Shown: positions 50,816 to 60,300 of the stretch, piece by piece
How positions within the stretch are numbered: the stretch's first letter is position 1
Layout of the letters: each line of letters begins with the position of its first letter
DNA from: Paractinoplanes bogorensis
GTDB lineage: Bacteria; Actinomycetota; Actinomycetes; Mycobacteriales; Micromonosporaceae
Reading direction: 5' to 3'
NCBI RefSeq assembly: GCF_018829635.1
Contig: NZ_JAHKKG010000022.1
Coordinates: forward strand, 1-64,000
Length of the DNA stretch: 64,000 nucleotides
Translations under genes and position numbers: made by a program
The notes under the pieces: generated by a model
The model's database searches: none
What the model was told of the DNA's origin: nothing
Seen by the model: only the letters and a program-made list of their open reading frames with translations

Positions 50816-52393
50816 TCAAAGTCCGAGGAGCGCTCGGATGCAGGCGCGCTGCGAAGCGCTGAACATATCGGCGACGGTGCCGGCTCCTTCCTGCGGCGGT
50901 AGCAGGTCGGCCGGGGTGAGACTCACGTTGGCCAGCTGGTCGACCGGGGTTTCGCGCATGGTGCTGTTGAGCAGTTCACACATCGGCGGTAGGAGCCGAT
51001 CCAGCAAGACTCCGGGGTCGGCATGGAACTCGTTGGCGCGTACCGCCTCGATGCCCCAGTCCGCGGGGTCGCCCAACGCGGTGACTGCCGTCATGAGTTC
51101 GGCCTGCTTGGCCCGGGGCAGACCCATGAGCGCTCGCCGTGGCTTGCCGCCTCCGTCGTGGACGCCGAGGCCTTGCAGGGCGATGCCGTGGATGGAGTTG
51201 CGCAGATGCTGCGCCACCGTCAGGGCGTGACGAAGCGGCGTACCGGGCGCCACGAGAGCGGCGAGGTTTGCCGGGAGCTTCGTGACCCAGCCTGGGTTCT
51301 GCCAGCCGGCGTGCCGATCCGATCCGCTGATTCCCAGGACGCGGTGAGCGACCACGGCGGTGAGGTCGAGGGTGGCCACGAGCATCATCAGTGCGTTTTC
51401 GAAGGCGTGGATGGCCTCGCTGCCGGCCCGGCCGCGAAGTTGGAGCTGGTTGAGCTCGCGATGGACGTCGTCGCGGCACTTTAGAACCTGGGCCAGACGC
51501 TCAGGTGCGGACAGCGCGAGGTAGAGCAGGCTGTCGTCCTGAGCGCTTCGCACGTGCTGGGAGCATGCTGTGACCCAGCGCCAGGCCTCAGGGAGAAGTT
51601 CGCGGGCGCCTACCCAGAAGAACATCTCGCGGTCCAGGTTGACGGTGTACCAGCCGTCGGGGTCCGACCAGATCCGGTGGTCGTTCTGGCTGCGCAGGTA
51701 CAGCCCGATCATCGCGAGCCCACCGCGCAGGTCGCACATGGTGAGTCCGCGGGCGGCGAAGGCGCGGTCGAGCAGGTGGGCGCGGTCGGTGATGAACAGG
51801 TCTGGCTTGATCGTGCGTGCGGTCGCCATCGCGGCGGCGTCGCTTCGGCGTCGTCGTTGTGTGTCATCACCGGTGAGGTCCGCGTATGCGGGCGTGATGG
51901 TGGTGCTGACCCAGTCCGTCAGGCTTGATTCGTATCCGGTGAAGACCAGGTGGTCGCCGTCGGAGTACCAGAAGTTGGTGCCGTCATTCGCCGGCGCCGT
52001 GGCCGGGGTGACCCACCCGATCGCCTTCGGTGTGCCATGGGGCACTTCCTGGGTCGCGACGTCGGGCGGTGGCCCGTCGTCGCTGTAGCGGACTACCTGG
52101 AGGTAGGGATGGCTGAGCAGTCCTTGCAGGAGCCTCTCCCGCGACCACTGGTCCGTGTTGCCGCCGTCGAGTACCCGAGCGTCCACCACGACCCTCAGGC
52201 GCCGCAGCGGCGGCCGCGGCTTGAACGGCGAGCGGGGAACCCGGTCGGGGTCGGCGGGCCAGCCTCCCCGCAGGTTCGAGGTGACGCTGATGAAGTCGAG
52301 TCGGGGGATCACGGGCACCTGGTCTCCGAGAACGGCGGTCATCGGGCGATCCATGATGGCAGCGGACGGGCGGTCGCAGCCCTCCATTTTCAT
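50816..52393 (-). CDS. Orphan protein of unknown function with PIN-like and HEPN-like features
   Basis: A 525-residue soluble protein I do not recognise. Near the N-terminus LRRLRVVVDARVLDGGNT and later RRRSDAAAMATARTIKPDLFITDRAHLLDRAFAARG resemble the first strand/acidic site and the last 'lxxAx...adlfiTdD' segment of PIN nucleases. The C-terminal half is helical and contains VAQHLRNSIHGIAL, an RNxxH motif close to the HEPN ribonuclease signature (canonical RNx3H; here one residue shorter). Base composition is visibly less GC-rich than neighbours. It stands alone between gcvT and cobS, which are usually near neighbours, so lateral gain is plausible. Nuclease function is inference, not shown. 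The start could be any of three in-frame Met codons. Confidence 0.6.
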   Translation of the reverse strand: MKMEGCDRPSAAIMDRPMTAVLGDQVPVIPRLDFISVTSNLRGGWPADPDRVPRSPFKPRPPLRRLRVVVDARVLDGGNTDQWSRERLLQGLLSHPYLQVVRYSDDGPPPDVATQEVPHGTPKAIGWVTPATAPANDGTNFWYSDGDHLVFTGYESSLTDWVSTTITPAYADLTGDDTQRRRRSDAAAMATARTIKPDLFITDRAHLLDRAFAARGLTMCDLRGGLAMIGLYLRSQNDHRIWSDPDGWYTVNLDREMFFWVGARELLPEAWRWVTACSQHVRSAQDDSLLYLALSAPERLAQVLKCRDDVHRELNQLQLRGRAGSEAIHAFENALMMLVATLDLTAVVAHRVLGISGSDRHAGWQNPGWVTKLPANLAALVAPGTPLRHALTVAQHLRNSIHGIALQGLGVHDGGGKPRRALMGLPRAKQAELMTAVTALGDPADWGIEAVRANEFHADPGVLLDRLLPPMCELLNSTMRETPVDQLANVSLTPADLLPPQEGAGTVADMFSASQRACIRALLGL

Positions 52394-52549
52394 GGCGAGC
52401 TAGCAGGCGTTCCCGTGTTCCCGGCTGGGTTCCACAGTTGCCGAGCAGATCGGGGACGGGATTCAAGGCTTGCTCACTGGGATCAGGTCGGCCAGCGGCG
52501 CCTCGTTACGGGTTTGATCTCGTGGTCGGCGGCAAGGTGGCGTCGCTAG

Positions 52550-53314
52550 CTAGCGCAGCGTCAAGCCGATCAGCGTGAGTGTGGTGGCGATCTCCACGGC
52601 GGCGCCCAGCACGTCGCCAGTGATGCCGCCGAAACGGCGTACGGCGTGGCGCACCAGCGCGACCACCGCCAGCAGAGCGACGGCGACGGTGACAGGTCCC
52701 TGCCACGTCTGTGCGGGGAGAGCGGCGGCCGCTGCGATCACGACGGCCGCTGCGACGGTCGCCATCGGCAGCGGGACTGTGCCGGCCACCAGCGCGCCCA
52801 GGCCCTCGGGACGGGCCGCCGGCACGCCCCGGCAGCAGGCGAGCGTGATCGCGGTGCGTCCCGCCGCGTACGCGACGACCACTGCCGCGAGCGTGGACTC
52901 GGACAGGATCGCCCGCTCGTACAGCGCCGACATCGCCGCCGTCTGGATCAGCAGCGTCAGCGCGATGGCCGCCACGCCGAACGGCCCGATGTCAGACTTT
53001 TTCATGATTTCTAGGGCGGCCTCGCCCCGGCGATAGGAACCGAGGGCGTCGATCGTGTCGGCCAGGCCGTCCAAGTGCATGCCCCGGGTCAGCAGGGCGG
53101 CCGCGGCCACCGTCACGGCGGCGGCCACCAGCGACGGGGCGTGCGCCTCGCGTAGCAGCCACAACAGGGCGGCCAGGATCAGGCCGAGCACCGCGCCCAC
53201 CAAGGGGGCCACACTCATCGCCACGGCCGCCACCGACCGATCGATCCGGCCGGGGCGAACCGGCAGGACCGTCAGCGTGGTCACCGACAGCCTGATCCCG
53301 GCGCCGAGGCTCAC
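52550..53314 (-). CDS. cobS: Adenosylcobinamide-GDP ribazoletransferase (cobalamin synthase)
   Basis: The integral membrane enzyme that joins adenosylcobinamide-GDP with alpha-ribazole in the last steps of vitamin B12 synthesis. The 254-residue protein has about six transmembrane helices, the metal-binding MHLDGLADTIDALGS motif and MKKSDIGPFGVAAIAL, both diagnostic. Start is GTG, overlapping the stop of the cobU-cobT fusion (GTGA), so the two are translated together. Confidence 0.97.
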   Translation of the reverse strand: MSLGAGIRLSVTTLTVLPVRPGRIDRSVAAVAMSVAPLVGAVLGLILAALLWLLREAHAPSLVAAAVTVAAAALLTRGMHLDGLADTIDALGSYRRGEAALEIMKKSDIGPFGVAAIALTLLIQTAAMSALYERAILSESTLAAVVVAYAAGRTAITLACCRGVPAARPEGLGALVAGTVPLPMATVAAAVVIAAAAALPAQTWQGPVTVAVALLAVVALVRHAVRRFGGITGDVLGAAVEIATTLTLIGLTLR

Positions 53315-55188
53315 TCCGGCTTCGAACCGGCGCCCGGCTCGTACGGCTCCGGCGTCGTGCTGGCCGGGCCCGGTCCGGCCGGTTCCGGTTCGGCGAAGTC
53401 GACGTCCTCGTCGTCGTTGGGCACGATCTCGTCGGTCAGGCCCGCGTCACCGTGCTCGGCCAGCATCGCCGGGTGCACGCCGACCGCCGAGGCCAGACCC
53501 ACCGCCGTACGCAGGAGGGGGAGCGCGGCCAGCGCATTCGCCCCCTCGCCGAGGCCCAGACCCAGGTCGAGCACCGGGGTCAGCCCGAGCACGTCGCCGC
53601 CGTGGCGCACCAGTTCGAGGTTGCCCGCGTCGACCAGCATCGACCAGTGCCGGGTCTGACCGGCCAGGTCGCGGGCGACGAGACCGGCCGCGATGCCCAG
53701 CGGCCCGTCGAGCACCACCGGCAGGCGCCGGGCGGCCGCGCCGAGCAGGGCGCCCACGGCCACCGCCACGTCCGTGCCGCCGAGCTCGCGCAGCAGGTCC
53801 TTGGCGCCGCGCGGCTCCCGCCGGATCCGGTGCAGTGCGTCGCGCACGGCGGCGCAGCGGACCATCCACGCCTCGTCGTCGAAGACCCCGCCCGGCAGCA
53901 GCACCCGGGGCAGCACGGCGACCGCCTCGGAACCGGTCGAGGCCACGCTGATCGCCGCCGCGACGGCGTCGGTGCCGGTGCCGATCGAGGCGATCACGAG
54001 CAGGTCCTTGCCCGCCTCGCCGGCCGCGTCGGCCAGGTGCCAGCCCTGCAGCAGCGCGCGCTCCACGTCGGCGTCGGTGGTGGCCGGGCCGTCCTCGATC
54101 GGGGCCGCCTCGGCCGTCCGCAGCACGGCGATGTCGGCCCCGGCCGAACCGGCCAGGCGGCTCAGCACGCCCTCGCCGTTCTCGACCTGGGCGACGCGGC
54201 GTTCCACGTCGGCGACGTCGTCCCCGGCCGCGGCGCCGCCGGTGTGCCGGCCCGAGAGCAGCAGCACGCGCGGGGCTGACCAGGGCTGCGGTGTGACCGT
54301 GCCCTGGGTGGCGGCCGCGAACTCGACCGCCTCGACCAGGCGGCCCAGACCGGCGCCGGCGAAGTCGACGTTCGTCAGGCGGTCACGGGCGTCGGGGCCG
54401 GTCTCGCTGTCCGGCAGGGGCAGTTCCATGCCCTGTTCGATAACTGTGCGGGAGGCCACGAGCGGGAGGATCTGGGTGGGCTCGTCCAGCACTCCCGGCG
54501 TACGGGAAACTGGTTTTTCTTCTTCAACGACGGCAGGGCTGACGACGTGGGCCTCAACCTCGACCGCCGGAGGCTCGACGACCGAGGGTGCGATCGAGGG
54601 CGCGACCGCCGCCGCGCCCAAGTCGGACAAGTCGGAAAGGTCGGAGGCGGGCTTCAGCCAGACAGCACGACCGGCGACGACCAGCACGACCCGGTCACAG
54701 GCGTCGGCCAGGGCCTGGTTGGTCGTGCCGAGCGCATCGGCGAACGCACGCCCCACCGGCGTGGTCGGCACGAGCGACAGCCCGACCTCGGGACTCACCA
54801 GCACCACCCGGGCCGGGCAGTCCCGCACCGCCGCCGCCAGCGCCGCCACATCGGCCTCGTCGTCGTTGGGCTGGCGGGCCGGATCGAGCAGCGCCACCAC
54901 CCAGCCCCCGAGGTCGTCGACCAGCAGCGTGTCGTCGGGCTTGGCCTCGGTCAGCAGCTCGGTCAGCCGGGCCGGGTCGGCGCCGCTCTCCTCGGTCGAC
55001 CACGACTGCGGCCGCCGCCGCTGATGGGCCTCGATGCGGGCCAGCCACTCGGGGTCGTCCTCGCCACCCGCCGCGGTCGCCACATAGCGGACCGCGGGGG
55101 CCCCGGCCACCAGCGATTCGGCGAACGCGGACTTGCCGGAACGGATCCCACCGAGCACCAGGACCGTCTGCCACCGATCATCGGACAT
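53311..55188 (-). CDS. cobUT: CobU-CobT fusion: adenosylcobinamide kinase/guanylyltransferase plus NaMN:DMB phosphoribosyltransferase
   Basis: A 625-residue fusion of two B12 lower-loop enzymes. Residues 1-180 are CobU: Walker A GGIRSGKSAFAES and GWVVALLDPARQPNDDEADVAALA. Residues about 180-250 are a Val/Pro/Glu-rich linker. Residues about 250-610 are CobT, with GAGLGRLVEAVEFAAATQG and LDLGLGLGEGANALAALPLL carrying the catalytic Glu. CobU phosphorylates and guanylylates adenosylcobinamide; CobT makes alpha-ribazole phosphate; CobS next door joins them. ATG 55188 is chosen. The linker contains a CGTACGGGAAA motif site at 54499. Confidence 0.95.
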   Translation of the reverse strand: MSDDRWQTVLVLGGIRSGKSAFAESLVAGAPAVRYVATAAGGEDDPEWLARIEAHQRRRPQSWSTEESGADPARLTELLTEAKPDDTLLVDDLGGWVVALLDPARQPNDDEADVAALAAAVRDCPARVVLVSPEVGLSLVPTTPVGRAFADALGTTNQALADACDRVVLVVAGRAVWLKPASDLSDLSDLGAAAVAPSIAPSVVEPPAVEVEAHVVSPAVVEEEKPVSRTPGVLDEPTQILPLVASRTVIEQGMELPLPDSETGPDARDRLTNVDFAGAGLGRLVEAVEFAAATQGTVTPQPWSAPRVLLLSGRHTGGAAAGDDVADVERRVAQVENGEGVLSRLAGSAGADIAVLRTAEAAPIEDGPATTDADVERALLQGWHLADAAGEAGKDLLVIASIGTGTDAVAAAISVASTGSEAVAVLPRVLLPGGVFDDEAWMVRCAAVRDALHRIRREPRGAKDLLRELGGTDVAVAVGALLGAAARRLPVVLDGPLGIAAGLVARDLAGQTRHWSMLVDAGNLELVRHGGDVLGLTPVLDLGLGLGEGANALAALPLLRTAVGLASAVGVHPAMLAEHGDAGLTDEIVPNDDEDVDFAEPEPAGPGPASTTPEPYEPGAGSKPE

Positions 55189-55269
55189 GCCCCGTACCTT
55201 AGAGCCGGGCCGCACAGCCGGACGCCGTAGGGTGGAGGCGCACCGATCTGAGACGTGAGGGGGCGGCGC

Positions 55270-55467
55270 ATGCCGTGGAGTTGGCGGTACGAGAACGTCG
55301 AGGGCAACCCGGTGGCCGGGCCGCAAGAGACGTTCAGCAGCCAGGCCGACGCCGAGTCGTGGATCGGCCAGGAGTGGCGGCAGCTCGCCGAGCAGGGAGT
55401 GGCCGGGGTCGTGCTGCTCGAGGACGACCGCGTCGACTACCGGATGAGCCTGCTCCCGGCGGAATGA
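55270..55467 (+). CDS. Conserved small actinobacterial protein
   Basis: A 65-residue acidic protein (MPWSWRYENVEGNPVAGPQETFSSQADAESWIGQEWRQLAEQGVAGVVLLEDDRVDYRMSLLPAE). The W-x-W-R-Y...A-E-x-W-x-x-x-x-W...V-x-L-x-E-D pattern belongs to a widespread small actinobacterial family of unknown function. ATG 55270 is preferred over an upstream in-frame ATG at 55255. Its stop overlaps the start region of the site-2 protease gene, which suggests a shared transcript. Confidence 0.82.
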   Translation: MPWSWRYENVEGNPVAGPQETFSSQADAESWIGQEWRQLAEQGVAGVVLLEDDRVDYRMSLLPAE

Positions 55468-55468
55468 C

Positions 55469-56302
55469 GTGACTTACGAACCGGTCTACACCCGGACGCC
55501 GCGCCACGCCTTCGTGCCCAGCCCGGTCTTCGTGGGCATCGTCGCCGTCTTCGCGGTCAGCGGCTGGATGACCTGGACGGGCTTCGGCAACGTCCGGGTC
55601 GACGTGTTCCTGTTCGTCGTCTCGGGCTGGCTGGTCTCGCTGTGCCTGCACGAGTACGCGCACGCGCTGATCGGCTACTTCTCCGGCGACCACTCGGTGG
55701 CCGAGCGCGGCTATCTCAAGCTCAACCCGCTGAAATACACCAGCCCGCTGCTGTCCATCGTGCTGCCCGTGGTCGTGGTGATCCTGGGCGGCATCGGCCT
55801 GCCCGGCGGCGCGGTCTGGATCGACCATCGGCACATCCGCAGCAAGGTCAAGGAGTCGCTGATCAGTGCGGCCGGCCCGCTGACCAACGTGGTGCTGGCG
55901 CTGTTGTGCGCGTTCCCGTTCCTGATCGGCGTGGCGGGCGAGCCGTTCGTCGCGACCGCGAGCGGCTACGTCTTCAACACCGGCCCGGGCGCGCACGCCG
56001 AGTTCTGGTCGGCCCTCGCGGCGCTGGCATTCCTGCAGGTCACGGCGACGATCCTCAACCTGCTGCCGATCCCCGGTCTGGACGGCGGCAGCATCCTCAC
56101 GCCGTGGATGAGCCCGGCCTATCAGCGGGCGTGGAACCTTTTCGCGCCGTACGGGTTCATCCTGCTCTTCCTGCTGCTGTGGCAGACGCGGATCGGCGAC
56201 TACTTCTACACGGCCGTCTTCTGGATCACCGACAAGCTGGGCGTGTCCGAGGTCCTGATCCAGGTGGGCCTGCAGTTGATGCGCTTCTGGTCCGGCAGCT
56301 GA
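55469..56302 (+). CDS. Site-2 protease family (M50) membrane protein
   Basis: A 277-residue polytopic membrane metalloprotease of the M50/Rip3-like group. The zinc-binding HExxH is in CLHEYAHALIGY (about residue 56) and the second metal ligand Asp in LLPIPGLDGGSIL. About six transmembrane helices are predicted. Such proteases cut membrane proteins, often anti-sigma factors; the substrate here is unknown. GTG start directly after the 65-residue gene. Its stop TGA lies exactly in the loop of a 13-bp perfect hairpin. Confidence 0.92.
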   Translation: MTYEPVYTRTPRHAFVPSPVFVGIVAVFAVSGWMTWTGFGNVRVDVFLFVVSGWLVSLCLHEYAHALIGYFSGDHSVAERGYLKLNPLKYTSPLLSIVLPVVVVILGGIGLPGGAVWIDHRHIRSKVKESLISAAGPLTNVVLALLCAFPFLIGVAGEPFVATASGYVFNTGPGAHAEFWSALAALAFLQVTATILNLLPIPGLDGGSILTPWMSPAYQRAWNLFAPYGFILLFLLLWQTRIGDYFYTAVFWITDKLGVSEVLIQVGLQLMRFWSGS

Positions 56303-56315
56303 GCTGCCGGACCAG
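56287..56315. terminator. 13-bp perfect hairpin with the stop codon as its loop
   Basis: CTGGTCCGGCAGC (56287-56299) and GCTGCCGGACCAG (56303-56315) form a perfect stem whose three-base loop TGA is the stop codon of the M50 protease gene. The convergent aldo/keto reductase gene ends six bases beyond. The hairpin can terminate transcription from either side, and on the plus strand half the stem is coding. Confidence 0.85.
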
Positions 56316-56321
56316 CTTCGC

Positions 56322-57320
56322 CTAGGGGCGGCGGGGCGGCGACTGGGTCTTGGCCGGGTCGCGCTCGACGACCGGGTCGAGGGCCGCGTCGATCGCCTTC
56401 ATCAGGTCGGCGTCGAGCTTCTTGCCCGACGCCACCGCGTTGTCGCGCACCTGCTCGGGCCGCGACGCGCCGATGATGGCGGCCGAGACGTTCTGGTTCT
56501 GCAGCACCCAGGCCACGGCCAGCTGAGCCATCGACAGCCCGGCCTGCTCGGCCAGCGGCTGCAGTTCGGCGACGGCCGACAGCACCTCGTCGTTCAGGAA
56601 CCGGGAGATGAAGTTCGCGCCCGACTTCTCGTCGGTCGCCCGCGACCCGGCCGGCGGCTGCTCGCCCACCTTGTACTTGCCGGTCAGCACGCCCTGTGCG
56701 ATCGGCGAGAACACGACCTGGCCGACACCGAGCTCGATCGAGGTGGGCACCACCTCGGCCTCGATGACCCGCCACAGCGCCGAATACTGGGGCTGGTTGG
56801 AGACGAACGGGATCTTCAGATCCTGGGCCATCTCCCAGCCCGCGCGGATCTCCGAGGCGGTCCACTCCGAGACACCGATGTAGAGCGCCTTGCCCTGTCG
56901 CACCACGTCGGCGAACGCCTGCATGGTCTCCTCGAGCGGCGTCGAGTAGTCGTACCGGTGGGCCTGGTAGAGGTCGACGTAGTCGGTCTGGAGGCGGCCC
57001 AGCGACGCGTCGATCGACTCCATGATGTGCTTGCGGGACAGGCTGCGGTCGTTCGGGCCGGGACCGGTCGGCCAGAACACCTTGGTGAAGATCTCCAGAC
57101 CGGCGCGGCGCTCGCCCTTCAGCGCCCGGCCCAGCACCTCCTCGGCGCGCCCACCGGCGTACGCGTCGGCGGTGTCGAAGGTCGTGATGCCCACGTCGAG
57201 GGCGGCCCGCACGCACGCGACGGCGGCCTCCTCCTCGACCTGGGAACCGTGGGTGATCCAGTTGCCGTAGGCGAGCTCACTGATCAGCAGGCCGGACCGG
57301 CCGAGATGACGATGTTCCAT
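56322..57320 (-). CDS. Aldo/keto reductase
   Basis: A 332-residue NADPH-dependent reductase of the AKR superfamily, in the KCNAB-like/YghZ subgroup. The catalytic tetrad is visible: Asp and Tyr in FDTADAYAGGRAEEVLG, Lys in EIFTKVFW and His in LYQAHRYD. The cofactor-binding end reads SAAIIGASRPEQVRDN. Substrate unknown. It is followed at its upstream end by the giant WG-repeat gene, 20 bases away on the same strand, so read-through from that gene is possible. Confidence 0.93.
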   Translation of the reverse strand: MEHRHLGRSGLLISELAYGNWITHGSQVEEEAAVACVRAALDVGITTFDTADAYAGGRAEEVLGRALKGERRAGLEIFTKVFWPTGPGPNDRSLSRKHIMESIDASLGRLQTDYVDLYQAHRYDYSTPLEETMQAFADVVRQGKALYIGVSEWTASEIRAGWEMAQDLKIPFVSNQPQYSALWRVIEAEVVPTSIELGVGQVVFSPIAQGVLTGKYKVGEQPPAGSRATDEKSGANFISRFLNDEVLSAVAELQPLAEQAGLSMAQLAVAWVLQNQNVSAAIIGASRPEQVRDNAVASGKKLDADLMKAIDAALDPVVERDPAKTQSPPRRP

Positions 57321-57340
57321 GTCCCCGACCCTATGCCCTC

Positions 57341-60300
57341 TCAGAGAACGGGCCGTGTGTCCTTGATCAACTTATCGATCTCCTCGAGCACGTCGGCCCG
57401 CTCGCGGTACTTGAGCTCGACCATCGGCTCGCCCTTGCGGTCGAGCGCGCCCCACAGCCCGAACCGGTCGGCCACCAGGAACGCGGCCGGGTGAATGAGC
57501 AGCGCGGCGTGCACCGGCTGGACCAGCAGATGCCCGGCCCGGTCGACCACGCCGTAGACCTCGCCCGCGTCGACGACGGCGAGCCCTTCCTCGGTGAAGC
57601 CGTCGACCGGCTCACCCGAGGCCAGCATCGTCGCGAACGCCCGGTAGTGCGGCTGCACCACGGTCCGCGAGTGCCGGTCGATGACACCCCAGCCACCACG
57701 GCGTACGAGCGCAAGCCCGTTGTGGAACGGCCGCGCATCGTCGAACCCGCCCGGAACGATGACCCGGTTCTGCTTGTCGACGGCGTACCAGCCACCGGCG
57801 TCGTCCCGCGACACCCAGGCCAGTCCCTCGGCGAACCGTCCCGCCGCCCGGTATCCGGCCGACGCGTCGATCAGCAGCGTGCCGGCCTCGTCGATCAGCT
57901 CCCAGGCCTGCGCCTCGGGCCGGCGCACCCAGGCCACCCCGTCGGCGAACGGCTGCGCCTGAGCGAACCGCGCCGGCAACGATCCCGGATAACCCAGCAG
58001 TCCCGTGCTCTCATCCCGCGCCGGCCGGGCCGGTTGGCCGTCTCCGACGATCTCTTCCCGCGTACGCGGATAAGGTCCCCACCCCGCAGCGGCGTGCCCG
58101 GTGATCGTGTCGAGAGCCAGCTCGATCCGCTCGACCAGATCCGGATCGGCCCCCTTGCGCAGGTCGAGAGCGCTCTCCAGGTGGTTCACGGCCTCGAGCC
58201 AGCGTCCCTGCTCGAACGCGGACCGCCCGGCCAGCTCATGGATCTCGGCACTCAGCCGCGCGGGCAACTCCGGCGAATCGGCCTCGGCATAGATCCGGTC
58301 CGCCTCGGCGAACTCGCCCCGCCACTGCAACACGTGCGCCAACCGGGCCTGAACGGTCGCCACGCGCACCAGATCCCCGGTCGCCTCGGCGTGCCGCAAT
58401 GCCGCGCGCGCGTCCTCGAGAGCCGGATCCAGATCGTTGAGCAGCCGCGACGCCACCGCCCGCAGACTCAGCAGCCGCGCCCGGTCGGCATCCCGCTCGG
58501 CGAACTCGAGCTTGTCGGTGAGCCGATCGATCACGACCCACATCGGCTCGGTGTCCTCGATCCGCTCCCGCAGCGTCACCGGATCGAACATGACCGGATA
58601 CGCGGCCAGGATCTGCTCCGGATCGGTCCGCCGGTTGCGCGGGTCGGCCTGCTGCTCGCGCTTCTGCCGGATCGGCTGCGCCGGGCCCCGGACGATCGCT
58701 TGCGCCTGGTTTCCCGCTTGCGCCCTTTCCCCGTACGCGTCGTCGTCCGTCGTGGCTGTGCCGGCGTCCGTTTCGGTGCCGTCGTCGGTCGCGATCGTCG
58801 CGTCGCCCGTTTCGGCTGCGGCGCTGCCGGTCGCGACGTCTTCTTCCGCCGTGGCGGTACCCGACCCGGTTGCGGTGCCCTCAGCGTCACTCGCTGACTG
58901 GGCGGCCGGGTCGGTTTCGGCGGCACCCGCCTCCGGCGTGACGCTGCCCGTTCCGGTCCCGGCGTTCACCACATCGGTGGCGAAGTGGCTGCCTGCCGTG
59001 TCGTCCGGTGTTGTTGCGGTGTCGGTCGGCCGGGGTGTGGTGTTGCCGGCGTCGGTGGGGATGTGGCCGTCGCTGCCTGCCGTGTCGTCCGGTCCTGGTG
59101 CGGCGTCGGTCGGCCGGGGCGTGCTGTGGTCCGCGTCGGTTGCTACGTGGCCGGGGCGGCCCACCGCGTCGTCCGGCTCAGTCGTGACGTCGTCAGTTCC
59201 GGTTGTGGCGGCGCTCGGTGCCGTAGTGGTGTCGCCGGACCGGCTCGGTCGGCCGGCCGGGTCCGTGGCGTCGTCAGTTCTGGTTGTGGCGGCGCTCGGT
59301 GCCGTAGTGGTGTCGCCGGGCCGGCTCGGTCGGCCGGCCGGGTCCGTGGCGTCGTCAGTTCTGGTTGTGGCGGCACTCGGTGCCGCGGTGGTGTCGCCGG
59401 GCCGGCTCAGTCGGGCGGCCGCGTCGTCGGAGTGGATCGTGGTGCTGCTCGTATCGGCGCCGGCGGTCGCGGTCGGGGAGGCGAAGACCGGCTCATTCGC
59501 CTGATCGGCCGTGCCGGCCCGCCGCGTGCCACCGTCGTCGTACCCGCCGTCGGCGGACAACGGTTCGCTGTCGTGTGATCCGGCGTCGGTGTGGCTCGGC
59601 GCAGAGGTGGCGTCGGATGGCCTGTGCTGAGCGTTCCGGGGCACGGGCGCGAACGGCTCGGCCGAAAGAGCATGCGTGACCGAGGGCGCTCCGATCGCGC
59701 GCGGCTCGTCCTCGACGAGTTCGGCGTCCACGATGTCGTCGTCGGTGGTCGCCTCGGCCGGCGTAGCCCACCGGTCGGCGCCGGTGACCGAATCGAGCAA
59801 CTCCGCCTCGACCGGTTCCGTGTCGTCGTGCGGGCCCAGGGCCGAGTCGGCATGGAACCGGGCCTCGGGCTCGAAGTACTCACCCGAGTACCTGTCGCCG
59901 TGCCCCGACCGCTCGGCATCGCGCGGAGGCTCCGCGATCAGCGGCGTCCCGAGGGCGTCATCGCCGGGTTGCGAGGACACGGGTTGCGAGGACACGGGTT
60001 GCGAGGACACGGGTTGAGCAGACACCGGCCGAGCGGCGACCGGTTGCGCGGAAACAGGGTCGGCCGAAACCGGCTGCGCCGAGACGGGCTGTCTGGAGAA
60101 ATGTCCTGCTGTGGCGGGCGGCGCGGAGCCGGGTGGCCCGGAATCGGGGTGCGTCGAGACTGACGGCGCTGAGACGGGTTGCGCCGATACGTGCTGCGCG
60201 GTGACGGGTTGCGCGGACTCGGGCTGCGCTGAGACGGGTTGCGCCGATACGTGCTGCGCGGTGACAGGTTGCGCGGACACAGGCTGCGCGGTGACCGGTT

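Noticed and set aside
50663..52549. Attachment sites or integrase flanking the orphan gene
   Set aside because: I looked for a tRNA end, matching direct repeats or an integrase; only short GCTAG words occur on both sides, which is not evidence.
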